From an uncultured Pseudomonadota bacterium (lineage in GTDB: Bacteria > Pseudomonadota > Zetaproteobacteria > Mariprofundales > Mariprofundaceae), in NCBI GenBank assembly GCA_913055645.1, contig CAJXLC010000015.1, positions 1-44,032 of the forward strand: a stretch of DNA of 44,032 nucleotides, written 5' to 3'. A program made the position numbers and the translations under genes. Shown here piece by piece: positions 8,104 to 16,556 of the stretch (positions within the stretch are counted from its first letter, which is position 1; each line of letters begins with the position of its first letter). The notes under the pieces are model-generated. The model ran no database searches. It was not told the DNA's origin and saw nothing but the letters and a program-made list of their open reading frames with translations.

Positions 8104-9990
8104 ATGTTTCACGTGAAACACCCTGATGGCATTGTAGATGTTATTGTTGTGGGTGCGGGTCATGCAGGTTGTGAAGCGGCGGCATCAGCTGCGCGCCGTG
8201 GTGCGAAGGTTAGATTGATAACTCAGAATCTTGACACTATTGCAAAAATGTCTTGCAACCCAGCAGTTGGCGGAATTGGAAAAAGTCACTTGGTAAAAGA
8301 GGTGGATGCGCTTGGCGGCTTGATGGGTATATGTGCGGATAAAGCTGCGATTCAATACCGAGTTCTAAATCAACGTAAAGGACCAGCAGTGCGTTCTACA
8401 CGAGCCCAGTGTGATCGGCGTATATACCATATGGCAATGCGTGAACTTCTTGATCAACAAGAAAATCTTTCCCTGCATCAAGGCTCAATTAATGAGTTAA
8501 TTTTTGATGGCAGTCATGTGGTGGGAGTGATTGATGAGCTTGGCATAAGTCATTATGCAAAAGCTGTCGTGCTTACGACGGGGACATTCCTTGGCGGGCT
8601 TATTCATGTAGGTGACAAAAAGTTTCCAGCAGGCCGTTCTGGTGATGCTGGTATTGAAGGTTTAACGCAAGAGTTGTATCAAAAAGAATTACGTTTGGGG
8701 CGTTTAAAAACAGGAACGCCACCCCGTTTGGATAAGAATACCATTGCATGGGATAGCTTGGATCAACAGCCTGGGGAATACGATGCATTGCCTTTTGCAG
8801 ATATGCATGCTGCTGTTACACAAGATCAAATTCCATGTGCAATTACACGCACAACCCAGCAAACACATGACATTATTCGTGAAAACTTATCTCGCTCCCC
8901 TATGTATTCAGGTGATATTGAAAGCAAAGGACCGCGTTATTGCCCAAGTATTGAAGATAAAGTAGTTCGATTTGCAGATAAAGATAGCCATCAGATTTTT
9001 CTAGAACCAGAAGGTAAAGATCATGCAGAGGTTTATCCAAATGGTATTTCGACATCCTTACCGATTGATGTTCAGTGGAAGGTTGTGCGTTCAATTCCAG
9101 GGCTGGAGAAGGCTCTGATTATTCGACCAGGTTACGCCATTGAATATGACTATGTTGATCCGACTGAACTAAAACTAACTCTGGAGTGTAAGAAGGTTGC
9201 GGGGCTTTTCCATGCCGGTCAAATTAATGGTACAACAGGCTATGAAGAGGCTGCTGCACAAGGTATTTTGGCAGGTATTAATGCTGCGGCACTTGCATGT
9301 GATTTAGAAAGTTGGATTCCTGATCGGTCAGAATCTTATTTGGGCGTGATGGTGGATGACTTAGTAACAAAAGGCGTGAGTGAACCGTACCGCATGTTTA
9401 CATCACGTGCGGAGTTTCGTTTATATTTGCGAGAAGATAATGCTGATTTGCGTTTGGGTGTAACGGCTGTTCATTTGGGTTTATATGATGACGCACGACT
9501 GAGTTCTTATAGTCAGAGAGAGGCTCGTGTGCAGTCCGTGATTGATAAGGCTAAGGCCATGATGATTGGTAGCGGAAAAGCATGGGCTGGGCGTTTAGAA
9601 GCTTTGGGCTTGCCTGTAACACAGCAGGGGACGTATTTTCCAGCCTATTGTCACCGCCAAGATGTGGATATGAATGAAGCCTTAAAGTTACTTGAGGGCT
9701 GTGAAGATTTTACTGTTCAAGACTGGGCGAGTTTAAAGGCTGAAATGCATTATGATGGTTATTTGGATAAACAAGCTATTGAAGTGCAGCGTTTTAAAGA
9801 TTTGGAAGGACGTAAGATTCCGTGTGATTTGGACTATACAAAAGTGAAAGGTTTGAGTATTGAATGTCAGCAAAAATTAGCGGATGTGCAACCTGATAAT
9901 CTTGGTCAGGCGATACGTATTTCTGGTGTTACGCCTGCAGCCGTAACATGTTTGATGATTTATTTGCAGCAGCAAAAGGCTGTGTCATGA
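8104..9990 (+). CDS. mnmG: tRNA uridine-5-carboxymethylaminomethyl(34) synthesis enzyme MnmG
   Basis: A FAD-dependent partner of MnmE in wobble-uridine modification. The dinucleotide-binding motif [10 protein letters not shown] lies near the N-terminus. The family phrases [24 protein letters not shown] and [21 protein letters not shown] are present in pieces, and the C-terminal helical MnmE/tRNA-binding domain is complete. The frame opens at ATG 8089 (633 residues), but the spacing of purines (GAAGAG) favours ATG 8104, giving 628 residues. The codons just after that start spell FHVKH because they are also a perfect parS site (8105-8120). The gene heads the mnmG-rsmG-parA-parB cluster, and its stop overlaps the likely rsmG start as ATGA. 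Confidence 0.96.
   Translation: MFHVKHPDGIVDVIVVGAGHAGCEAAASAARRGAKVRLITQNLDTIAKMSCNPAVGGIGKSHLVKEVDALGGLMGICADKAAIQYRVLNQRKGPAVRSTRAQCDRRIYHMAMRELLDQQENLSLHQGSINELIFDGSHVVGVIDELGISHYAKAVVLTTGTFLGGLIHVGDKKFPAGRSGDAGIEGLTQELYQKELRLGRLKTGTPPRLDKNTIAWDSLDQQPGEYDALPFADMHAAVTQDQIPCAITRTTQQTHDIIRENLSRSPMYSGDIESKGPRYCPSIEDKVVRFADKDSHQIFLEPEGKDHAEVYPNGISTSLPIDVQWKVVRSIPGLEKALIIRPGYAIEYDYVDPTELKLTLECKKVAGLFHAGQINGTTGYEEAAAQGILAGINAAALACDLESWIPDRSESYLGVMVDDLVTKGVSEPYRMFTSRAEFRLYLREDNADLRLGVTAVHLGLYDDARLSSYSQREARVQSVIDKAKAMMIGSGKAWAGRLEALGLPVTQQGTYFPAYCHRQDVDMNEALKLLEGCEDFTVQDWASLKAEMHYDGYLDKQAIEVQRFKDLEGRKIPCDLDYTKVKGLSIECQQKLADVQPDNLGQAIRISGVTPAAVTCLMIYLQQQKAVS
8105..8120. other. parS: parS centromere site (perfect palindrome)
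   Basis: TGTTTCACGTGAAACA is the exact 16-bp parS palindrome recognised by chromosomal ParB in most bacteria. It lies inside the first codons of mnmG and is read in frame as FHVKH. It is about 3.2 kb from parB and about 6 kb from the candidate origin, as expected for origin-proximal ParB loading sites. Confidence 0.95.
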
Positions 9991-10529
9991 AAGAAAAACT
10001 TGATGCATATATCACGGAAGTGTTGCGTTTTCGCAAAGCTTTGAATTTAACTTCTATTTCAGATGCTAGCGTATTCAATCGGCGTTTTGTGCAGCCATCA
10101 GTGGCTTTGACAAGCTGGATGCCAGATGAGGGGCGTTTGTTGGATATTGGTAGTGGTATGGGTGTTCCTGGCATACCGCTGTTAATTGCCAAACCTCATT
10201 TGCACGGCGTATTGGTTGAACGGCGAAAAAAACGAGCAGAGTTTCTTCGACATTTGGGGCGAGTGTTGGAATTAAATGTGGAAGTTTATGATGCCGACAT
10301 TAATGATTTGCCATCACTGTCTGTGGATGTGTGCGTGGCGCGGGCGGTTACTAATGTGAAGGGATTGCTGGATATGTGTTCGCCGCATGTGAATCATAAA
10401 GCTATTGCAGTGTTCCCTGTACCGAGAGATCAACCATCAGTTGATGCTGACGGATGGACTTTGAATGACCTTGGTGATGTCGATGCAATTGAGGCACAGC
10501 AGATACAGTGTTACTCTTGGCTGGGGTAG
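9987..10529 (+). CDS. rsmG: 16S rRNA (guanine(527)-N7)-methyltransferase RsmG
   Basis: A Rossmann-fold methyltransferase that makes m7G527 in 16S rRNA using S-adenosylmethionine. The SAM-binding motif [15 protein letters not shown], the following [15 protein letters not shown] and the VARAVT segment are typical of RsmG. The frame is open from 9948, but ATG 9987 overlaps the mnmG stop as ATGA and begins [23 protein letters not shown], the expected N-terminus in two pieces. This gives 180 residues, somewhat shorter than the usual 200-210 and trimmed at the C-terminus. The gene lies between mnmG and parA in the standard order. Confidence 0.93.
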   Translation: MKEKLDAYITEVLRFRKALNLTSISDASVFNRRFVQPSVALTSWMPDEGRLLDIGSGMGVPGIPLLIAKPHLHGVLVERRKKRAEFLRHLGRVLELNVEVYDADINDLPSLSVDVCVARAVTNVKGLLDMCSPHVNHKAIAVFPVPRDQPSVDADGWTLNDLGDVDAIEAQQIQCYSWLG

Positions 10530-10560
10530 TCATGTTTGGGATATATTTTGAGAGGGAAGG

Positions 10561-10576
10561 GGTTTCACGTGAAACA
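10561..10576. other. parS: Second parS site overlapping the parA start
   Basis: GGTTTCACGTGAAACA matches the parS consensus at 15 of 16 positions, with G in place of the first T. The likely GTG start codon of parA (10569) lies inside it. ParB bound here could repress its own operon as well as seed the partition complex; that regulatory role is an inference from position. Confidence 0.9.
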
Positions 10577-11351
10577 TCATAATCTTGGACGGGTGATTTC
10601 AATTGCCAATCAAAAAGGTGGGGTCGGTAAAACAACGACAAGTATTAACCTTGCGGCATCACTTGCTGTATTAGAAAAGCGAGTTTTATTGATGGATTTG
10701 GATCCTCAAGGAAATAGTACATCGGGTTTGGGTGTTGATAAGAAAGAGATTGAATCAGGTATGTATGAGGTACTGATGGGCGACAGTAGCTTACAAGATG
10801 CTATCGTCGAAACAGAGTGTGAAAACTTATCGTTGCTTGCTGCCACGATGGACTTGGCAGGTTCAGAAGTAGAACTGGTAAATAAAGATAAACGTGAGCA
10901 TCGCTTACAAAATGCCTTTGCGGCGTATACAGGCAAACCTTTTGATTATGTGGTGATTGATTGCCCTCCAGCGTTGAATATTTTGACATTGAATGCATTA
11001 ACGGCTTCAGATGCGGTGATGATTACATTGCAAACAGAGTTTTATGCTATGGAAGGGTTGAGCCAACTGATGGATACTATTCGTCGTGTTCGGGCTGCTT
11101 TAAATCCTGACTTGCTTATGGATGGTATTCTACTAACCATGGTGGATCGAAGGAATAATTTAGCACAGCAGGTTGAGGGTGAGGTGCGTGAATACTTTGG
11201 TCAGCAAGTGTATCAGCAGGTTATTCCAAGAAATGTGCGCTTGTCGGAGGCTCCGAGTTATGGAATTCCTGTGATGTATCATGATATTCGTTCTGCTGGA
11301 GCGAAGGCTTATTTGCAGGTTGCACAAGAATTTATGCAGCGTCAGGGGTAG
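10569..11351 (+). CDS. parA: Chromosome partitioning ATPase ParA (Soj)
   Basis: A ParA/MinD-type ATPase that forms nucleoid gradients and moves ParB-parS complexes. The deviant Walker A KGGVGKTT is at residues 16-23, the A' motif [16 protein letters not shown] follows, and Walker B is VVIDCPPAL. The frame is open from TTG 10536 (271 residues), but GTG 10569 sits about 6 bases after the purine-rich GAGGGAAGGGG and yields a 260-residue protein beginning [18 protein letters not shown], the usual ParA length. TTG 10536 remains possible. It is followed immediately by parB, the normal pair. Confidence 0.95.
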   Translation: MKHHNLGRVISIANQKGGVGKTTTSINLAASLAVLEKRVLLMDLDPQGNSTSGLGVDKKEIESGMYEVLMGDSSLQDAIVETECENLSLLAATMDLAGSEVELVNKDKREHRLQNAFAAYTGKPFDYVVIDCPPALNILTLNALTASDAVMITLQTEFYAMEGLSQLMDTIRRVRAALNPDLLMDGILLTMVDRRNNLAQQVEGEVREYFGQQVYQQVIPRNVRLSEAPSYGIPVMYHDIRSAGAKAYLQVAQEFMQRQG

Positions 11352-11355
11352 AGAA

Positions 11356-12219
11356 ATGGTGGTCAAAAAAACAATGAAAAAACGCGCTTTAGGCCGTGGT
11401 TTAGACGCTTTATTGGCAGATAAGCCGACTCCGGAAGTGTTAAATCAATCCACTAAGGTATTGATTTCAAAGATTAAACCGAATCGCTATCAGCCACGGT
11501 CACATTTTGATGAGCAAGAATTACAATCATTAACCGAATCTATTCGTAAAGAGGGTGTGCTCATGCCAATCCTTTTGCGTGCGCAGGGTGATGAGTATGA
11601 GTTGATTGCGGGCGAGCGACGTTGGCGAGCATCGCAAGCAGCGGGTTTATTGGATATACCAGCTGTTGTACGTGAAGTGGATGACTTACAAGCTTTAGAG
11701 TTGGCGATTATTGAGAATGAACAGCGCGATGATTTAACCGCAGTTGAATCAGCAAGAGCATATAAACGTTTGATTGATGAATTTTCTTTTACCCAGCAGC
11801 AGGTAGCCGAGAGTATTGGTGTATCACGGGTGCAAGTAAGTAATTTAATTCGTTTATTGCAGTTGCCTATGTCTATTCAGAAAATGATTGAGCAGCGATT
11901 GTTAACGATGGGTCATGCTCGTCCATTGGTGGGTTTGGATGCAAACAAAGCTGAAGTGTTGGCGCGTAAGTGTATTGCTGAGCAGTGGAGCGCTAGGCAA
12001 ATGGAGAAAGAGTCCAAGCGTGTGCTGAATGATCATGTAGAGCGTTCCCCTATGCCTATAGATGCAGATATTGCAGCTCTTCAGGATGAGTTGATGCGTA
12101 CCTTGGGTTTGCCTGTTGCGTTGCATTGTAAAAAGAATGGTTCGGGCGAATTAAAGATTAGTTATAGTCGCGCACAAGAATTGGATGGTGTTTTAAGACG
12201 TTTGCGAACAGCAATCTAA
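11356..12219 (+). CDS. parB: Chromosome partitioning protein ParB (Spo0J)
   Basis: A 287-residue parS-binding CTPase clamp. Near the N-terminus is KKRALGRGLDALLADK. The ParB/Sulfiredoxin-like nuclease-fold domain carries the GERRWRA CTP-binding motif and ENEQRDDLTAVESA. A helix-turn-helix segment (TQQQVAESIGVSRVQVSNLIRLLQLP) follows in pieces, with a C-terminal dimerisation domain at the end. The frame is open further upstream into parA, but the ATG at 11356, four bases after the parA stop, gives the conserved N-terminus. It recognises the two parS sites at 8105-8120 and 10561-10576, and should load SMC (38530-42003) onto the origin region. Confidence 0.96.
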   Translation: MVVKKTMKKRALGRGLDALLADKPTPEVLNQSTKVLISKIKPNRYQPRSHFDEQELQSLTESIRKEGVLMPILLRAQGDEYELIAGERRWRASQAAGLLDIPAVVREVDDLQALELAIIENEQRDDLTAVESARAYKRLIDEFSFTQQQVAESIGVSRVQVSNLIRLLQLPMSIQKMIEQRLLTMGHARPLVGLDANKAEVLARKCIAEQWSARQMEKESKRVLNDHVERSPMPIDADIAALQDELMRTLGLPVALHCKKNGSGELKISYSRAQELDGVLRRLRTAI

Positions 12220-12285
12220 AGTAAACAATTACCTATAAATTTGGAAATATATTGCATCACTAACATATTGATATATAAGGATTAT

Positions 12286-12963
12286 TTATATATTTAGTTT
12301 TTCGCGAACCCATGCCTGTGTCATGCGAGCTCGCTCTGTTTGAGAGGCGGCCTCCAAAAGCCTTAATGCAGATATTTGACTATCCAAATCGCGTGCTAGA
12401 TGGGATAGCATAACCTTAATGAGTTTATCTGGTACATCCCAATGTAATTGATGGGCGACTGCCTTTAAAACGCTATGCAGATCCTCATCACTTTCTGGAG
12501 CTTTAATCTGAACCTGCTCCATCATACGCATGCGGCTAGCAAGCTCTGGTGGGGCAAGCTCATGGTCGCTACAGCGCCATGATATGAGTAGTGGATGAGC
12601 CTTTTCTTTGGCTCGTTCTATGAGATGAAATAATGCTATGGCGGTATGTGTTGGCAAAGCTTGGGCAGGTAAATCAATGCTCCAAACAGCATGATTTTCT
12701 GCTGTTTCAAGCCATGCTGCAACTTGTTCTAGCGCAGATAAAGTTGCTTGAACTTGGAGTCTTGCTAGCTGAGGATATTCTTCTTGTAAGGCTCGTAAAA
12801 GGTGACTCTTTCCTGCTGGACTATCTGACTTTAACCATAGTGTTCCGCCTTCATTGAGCCATACAGCGAGTCTTGTACAGGCTGTCATCGTACCTTGGTG
12901 GTGAACCCAAGTGTGGTAACCAGGTGTGATAGGAAGCGTGAAAAGAAGGCGTTGTTGCGGCAT
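12286..12963 (-). CDS. hda: DnaA regulatory inactivator Hda-like AAA+ protein
   Basis: A 225-residue homologue of the DnaA ATPase domain. A modified P-loop DSPAGKSHLLRAL follows GGTLWLKS. The C-terminal lid contains ARDLDSQISALRLLEAAS, resembling the RD-x-RTL-x-x-LDRLDRAS segment of Hda. The N-terminus MPQQRLLFTLP resembles the clamp-binding Q-L-S-L-P motif of Hda, which lets it act with the DNA-loaded sliding clamp to stimulate ATP hydrolysis by DnaA. The frame is open from a TTG at 12984, but ATG 12963 gives the Hda-like N-terminus. It ends the aroG-sspB-DUF2066-pgsA-hda run, a neighbourhood (DUF2066, Hda) familiar from gammaproteobacteria. A generic DnaA-paralogue role cannot be excluded. 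Confidence 0.8.
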   Translation of the reverse strand: MPQQRLLFTLPITPGYHTWVHHQGTMTACTRLAVWLNEGGTLWLKSDSPAGKSHLLRALQEEYPQLARLQVQATLSALEQVAAWLETAENHAVWSIDLPAQALPTHTAIALFHLIERAKEKAHPLLISWRCSDHELAPPELASRMRMMEQVQIKAPESDEDLHSVLKAVAHQLHWDVPDKLIKVMLSHLARDLDSQISALRLLEAASQTERARMTQAWVREKLNI

Positions 12964-12986
12964 AAAAGTTGTTTTATTAGGCAAGC

Positions 12987-13541
12987 TTATGACTTATTTT
13001 CTTGTTTGGCAGCTTTGCCTGTCCAGCTCACAAGATAGTGTAGTCCTGAAGCACAGGTCAGTATAAACGTTAACCACATGGCAATTTGCAGCAATGTGTC
13101 AGGTATAACCATTGCCATATTTAATAATAACAAAACTACATAGACAATTTGGATAAAGGTGGTGGCTTTGGATATGAAGCTGGGCTGCATAGTGAGACGA
13201 CGGGTGACGATTTCATAGGTGATTGCGCCCAAAACAATGATTAAATCACGAAAAATAATCGCAAGAAAAACAAATAAAGGGACTTGCTCAACCATAAATA
13301 GCGTTACAAACAAGCTGATAAGCATGATTTTATCTGCCATGGGATCTAAGTAGGCACCAACAGTTGTACGTAGGTTGAAATAGCGTGCAATAGCTCCATC
13401 CAGCATGTCTGTAATGCCTGCAAGAACCATCAGAGCAAGGGCAAGCCATGCTTGTTCGCTTAATACCATATATACAATTACAGGGGTCATGATTATACGT
13501 GCCAAAGTGAGCACGTTGGGGACATTAAGCAGCTGTTGCAT
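12987..13541 (-). CDS. pgsA: CDP-diacylglycerol--glycerol-3-phosphate 3-phosphatidyltransferase-like enzyme
   Basis: A 184-residue integral membrane CDP-alcohol phosphotransferase. The complete signature D(x2)DG(x2)AR(x8)G(x3)D(x3)D is present, with D45, D48, G49, A52, R53, G62, D66 and D70. The N-terminus MQQLLNVPNVLTLARI is typical of PgsA, which makes phosphatidylglycerophosphate for phosphatidylglycerol and cardiolipin. The frame opens 20 codons earlier, but ATG 13541 overlaps the stop of the preceding gene as TGATG, a translational-coupling arrangement. Four to five hydrophobic helices follow. Another CDP-alcohol transferase specificity is possible, but PgsA is the most likely. Confidence 0.88.
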   Translation of the reverse strand: MQQLLNVPNVLTLARIIMTPVIVYMVLSEQAWLALALMVLAGITDMLDGAIARYFNLRTTVGAYLDPMADKIMLISLFVTLFMVEQVPLFVFLAIIFRDLIIVLGAITYEIVTRRLTMQPSFISKATTFIQIVYVVLLLLNMAMVIPDTLLQIAMWLTFILTCASGLHYLVSWTGKAAKQENKS

Positions 13542-14470
13542 CAGTGAATGAGCCAACCTTGCGCATTGGGAGTAGCAACCATACCGCGCTGTGCAAACCA
13601 ATCAGCTATCCAACTATCATCGTTTTGTTTAAGTTGAATGATATATTCACGGCTACGATAGTTTAAGTAACTCGGTAACATACTTTGCACACGTGGATCA
13701 TTTTTTAGAGCGGTTTCCAAGGCTATTTGTTCGGATAGGTTGGCTTTTTGTTCAATCAATAAATGCAAGCTGGATACTGCTATCGCTGGGGCTGCGTCAC
13801 CTGTACCTTCTACTACAACCTTTGCTTGCCATACATAAGCATCACGGGCACGAAGCATGGTTTGTACTACCCAACGTTTAAGTTGTATGAATGGGTCGCC
13901 CATATCGAGATTACGCGTTTCACTAAATTCACTTAACCGAGATTGCCCGCGTGCAGATAGTTGCACTTGTATATCATCAAGCCATTGGATACGAATTGCC
14001 AGTAATGGCGCATTGGGCTTGAGTTGTATGCCTAGTATGTCTGCCTGTTTATGTGCATAAGCTAAAATCTCACTTTCAGAGCCTTGCATACTTCCACCAA
14101 ATGCATTGATAAGCTCAATGCGAAGATTAAAGCTAGGTATGGCGCGGATATGAGGGATATTTTCTTTTTCCAAGATAGCCCACACCCTTGATGGGTTAAA
14201 CTGGATGTTACTACCATCCTCTTGAGGGCGTACACGGCGCAGTAAACCCATGGCTCGGATATTATCAGGGACGCTTGGGCGTGCTTGTTGGGTAATGATT
14301 CTATCCCAAAGTATGGGTAATGCCTGTTTGACTTGTTTGTTTATAGGCGGCGCGTTGCCATCTTCAAAATTGATTGAAATACTAAACCGAGGGTCTTCTT
14401 GTGCTTGTGCCGTGTTTATGTTGAGTAGTATGCAAAGACAGAGTGATAGGAATCTAAAGCAAGTGAACAT
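13541..14470 (-). CDS. Secreted DUF2066-like protein
   Basis: A 309-residue protein with an N-terminal signal peptide (MFTCFRFLSLCLCILLNINTAQA, in two pieces) and a probable cleavage site before QEDPRF, so it is predicted to be exported to the periplasm. The body has no catalytic motif I can name. Its position next to hda, and a segment ALPILWDRIITQQARPSVP that fits the 'ALxxxLxRLTG' start of DUF2066, suggest the DUF2066 family, whose function is unknown. The ATG directly abuts the sspB stop, and the gene end overlaps pgsA by one base. Family assignment is moderate. Confidence 0.7.
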   Translation of the reverse strand: MFTCFRFLSLCLCILLNINTAQAQEDPRFSISINFEDGNAPPINKQVKQALPILWDRIITQQARPSVPDNIRAMGLLRRVRPQEDGSNIQFNPSRVWAILEKENIPHIRAIPSFNLRIELINAFGGSMQGSESEILAYAHKQADILGIQLKPNAPLLAIRIQWLDDIQVQLSARGQSRLSEFSETRNLDMGDPFIQLKRWVVQTMLRARDAYVWQAKVVVEGTGDAAPAIAVSSLHLLIEQKANLSEQIALETALKNDPRVQSMLPSYLNYRSREYIIQLKQNDDSWIADWFAQRGMVATPNAQGWLIH

Positions 14471-14938
14471 CTATTTTACCACGCGCAAATGACGAACTTT
14501 TTTCCTTGTAACCTTCTCTTCGGCGCTTGAAACAGGTGTGTGTGTATCCAATGATGGTTCGCTGCTTGGCATTTCTTGCAAACCACGTGCGGCATTCACC
14601 ACCACACGGATGGTTTCTGGCACGCAGTCTTCCCACACCAAACCCTGTTCGAGATCACCATCAGGTTGATAGGCCGCCCAAATGTATGTCATGGGAATAT
14701 GACATGCGTGTGACTGTCCAGAAAACGAAAAATCGGATGTCAGTGCATCATCGCGAATGTAAATAGGCTGAGGCATACGACTATTGAGCACCAAGCGAAG
14801 CGCGGGGTCACCTTTTAAAAAATCGGGCACGTCAACATCATCATGGGTTGCATCAACAACGATATAAATACGCCCATGTTGCTGAAAAAATTCGCGTAAT
14901 TGTTTGGCTTTGGCAGCATCTGAAAATTGAATGGTCAT
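14471..14938 (-). CDS. sspB: ClpXP protease specificity-enhancing factor SspB
   Basis: A 155-residue adaptor that delivers ssrA-tagged, incompletely synthesised proteins to ClpXP. The globular domain shows the family order: IYIVVDATHDDVDVPDFL, LRLVLNSRMP, FSFSGQSHACHIPM and IWAAYQPDGDLEQGLVWED. A disordered linker ends in VRHLRVVK, the ClpX-binding XB motif that also ends E. coli SspB (LRVVK). The start overlaps the DAHP synthase stop as ATGA. In E. coli sspB follows sspA; here sspA is absent and the gene is coupled to an aroG-type gene. Confidence 0.92.
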   Translation of the reverse strand: MTIQFSDAAKAKQLREFFQQHGRIYIVVDATHDDVDVPDFLKGDPALRLVLNSRMPQPIYIRDDALTSDFSFSGQSHACHIPMTYIWAAYQPDGDLEQGLVWEDCVPETIRVVVNAARGLQEMPSSEPSLDTHTPVSSAEEKVTRKKVRHLRVVK

Positions 14939-16002
14939 GTCTGTTGTTTCCGACGTTGTTCGATGGCTTGCGCAAAATTGTCTAATAAATCAGCTGTATC
15001 ATCCCATGCAATACAGGCATCTGTAATGCTCACACCATGCTTAAGGGGTTGACCATCAACGACATTTTGACGACCAGCTTGCAAATGACTTTCAACCATG
15101 ACACCAATGATTTTATCATTCCCCGAACTAATCTGGTCACATACATCATGCCCCACAATGATTTGGCGCTCATGTTGTTTTAGACTATTGGCATGACTAC
15201 AATCAATCATAATGCCTGAGTCTATCTTTGCGGATTCTAGCTCTTTTGCTGCTATAGCGATGTGTTTGGCATCGTAGTTGGGTTCATGCCCACCACGTAA
15301 AATAATATGGCAGTCTTCATTGCCACTGGTGGAGAAAATTGCTGAACGACCTTCTTTGGTCAGTGATAAAAAGTGATGTGGGTTGGATGCAGCGTTGATG
15401 GCATCAATGGCGATACGAAAACCGCCTTCGGTACTATTTTTGAAACCAACAGGACAAGATAAACCCGATGATAATTCGCGATGTCCTTGGCTTTCAGTGG
15501 TGCGTGCGCCAATAGCACCCCAACTTACGAGGTCAGCAAAATATTGTGGTGTAATCAAATCAAGAAACTCTGTACCCGCAGGAACACCCATTTCATTGAT
15601 TTCGAGCAATAGTTTGCGTGCCATGCGGATGCCTGTATTAATTTCAAATGAGCCATCCAAATGTGGGTCATTAATCAATCCTTTCCAGCCTACAGTGGTG
15701 CGTGGTTTTTCAAAATAAACGCGCATGACAATTTGCAGGGTGTTGGCATACTTATCTTTTACGCCTTGAATACGTTTGGCATATTCAATAGCCAAGTCAG
15801 GGTCATGAATAGAGCATGGGCCGACCACAACCAGTAAGCGGTCATCATCGCCGTGAAGAATATTGTGAATATTCTTTCGAGCAGTAGCAACGGTGTATGC
15901 AGCTGTATCATTCACAGGGTGTTCAGCATGAACCAATGCTGGCGATACAACTTCTTTGATGCCGACGATACGAAGGTCATCTGTCAAATATTGGGCTGAC
16001 AT
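14935..16002 (-). CDS. aroG: 3-deoxy-7-phosphoheptulonate synthase (DAHP synthase, class I alpha)
   Basis: A 355-residue enzyme that condenses phosphoenolpyruvate and erythrose 4-phosphate, the first step of the shikimate pathway. The metal-binding cysteine lies in VVVGPCSIHDP (Cys63). Further family phrases are MRVYFEKPRTTVGWKGLINDP, GTEFLDLITPQYFADLVSWGAIGARTTESQ and GVMVESHL, all present. Length and motifs match the E. coli AroF/AroG/AroH type; which amino acid feedback-inhibits it cannot be told from the sequence by eye. An AGAGGTAG Shine-Dalgarno sequence precedes the ATG. It heads a minus-strand operon that ends with hda. Confidence 0.95.
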   Translation of the reverse strand: MSAQYLTDDLRIVGIKEVVSPALVHAEHPVNDTAAYTVATARKNIHNILHGDDDRLLVVVGPCSIHDPDLAIEYAKRIQGVKDKYANTLQIVMRVYFEKPRTTVGWKGLINDPHLDGSFEINTGIRMARKLLLEINEMGVPAGTEFLDLITPQYFADLVSWGAIGARTTESQGHRELSSGLSCPVGFKNSTEGGFRIAIDAINAASNPHHFLSLTKEGRSAIFSTSGNEDCHIILRGGHEPNYDAKHIAIAAKELESAKIDSGIMIDCSHANSLKQHERQIIVGHDVCDQISSGNDKIIGVMVESHLQAGRQNVVDGQPLKHGVSITDACIAWDDTADLLDNFAQAIEQRRKQQT

Positions 16003-16087
16003 TTGTGCTACCTCTTTTGAGTAAAAACTGAATATTGTAATATTGATGCGGATTATGTCAGAAATGATTACAAATTTTTAGGAAAAA

Positions 16088-16460
16088 GTGCGGAGTGGCT
16101 CTATAAGCCGGGTTCTGTGTCATTATTTCAAGAAATAATGGTGGTAATCATTCCTCTGGACATACCATTACTGGCAGCCTCAAGCAGCCTACCCGAAGCC
16201 ACGCGCGAACCACGCTTAACGACTCCCTATTTGGCCTTGCTGCGGATGGGGTTTACCTACGCCTGTATGCGTTACCGAATACAGCGGTGCGCTCTTACCG
16301 CACCTTTTCACCCTAACCATCGCAAGCGATGGCGGTCTAGTCTCTGTGGCACTTTCCTAGGGTTTCCCCCACTGGACGTTATCCAGCATCCTGTTCTGTG
16401 CAGCCCGGACTTTCCTCGATATGCATTAAACATACCGCGATTACCCAAGCCACTCCGCAC
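16088..16460 (-). ncRNA. rnpB: RNase P RNA, bacterial class A
   Basis: The catalytic RNA of RNase P, about 373 nt. On the minus strand the conserved GAGGAAAGTCCGGGCT (complement of 16402-16417) lies near the 5' end. ACAGAACCCGGCTTATAG (complement of 16101-16118) lies near the 3' end. These form the universal P4 pseudoknot core. The two ends pair as a terminal helix (AGCCACTCCGCAC at 16448-16460 with its complement at 16088-16100), which fixes the boundaries. A T-run follows the 3' end on the transcribed strand. It lies upstream of the aroG operon on the same strand; the protein partner is encoded at 3343-3693. Confidence 0.95.
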
Positions 16461-16556
16461 GGCAAAGCCTATGAATTGTAACGGGCATAGCTAGAGATTA
16501 TGTGTCGATATAAAAGATATGTTTAAGGGCAAAGGCTGCTTTGTTACCATCGCGGC

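Noticed and set aside
16117-16494. 125-codon plus-strand frame
   Set aside because: It lies entirely over the RNase P RNA gene on the other strand, whose conserved core sequences are unmistakable.
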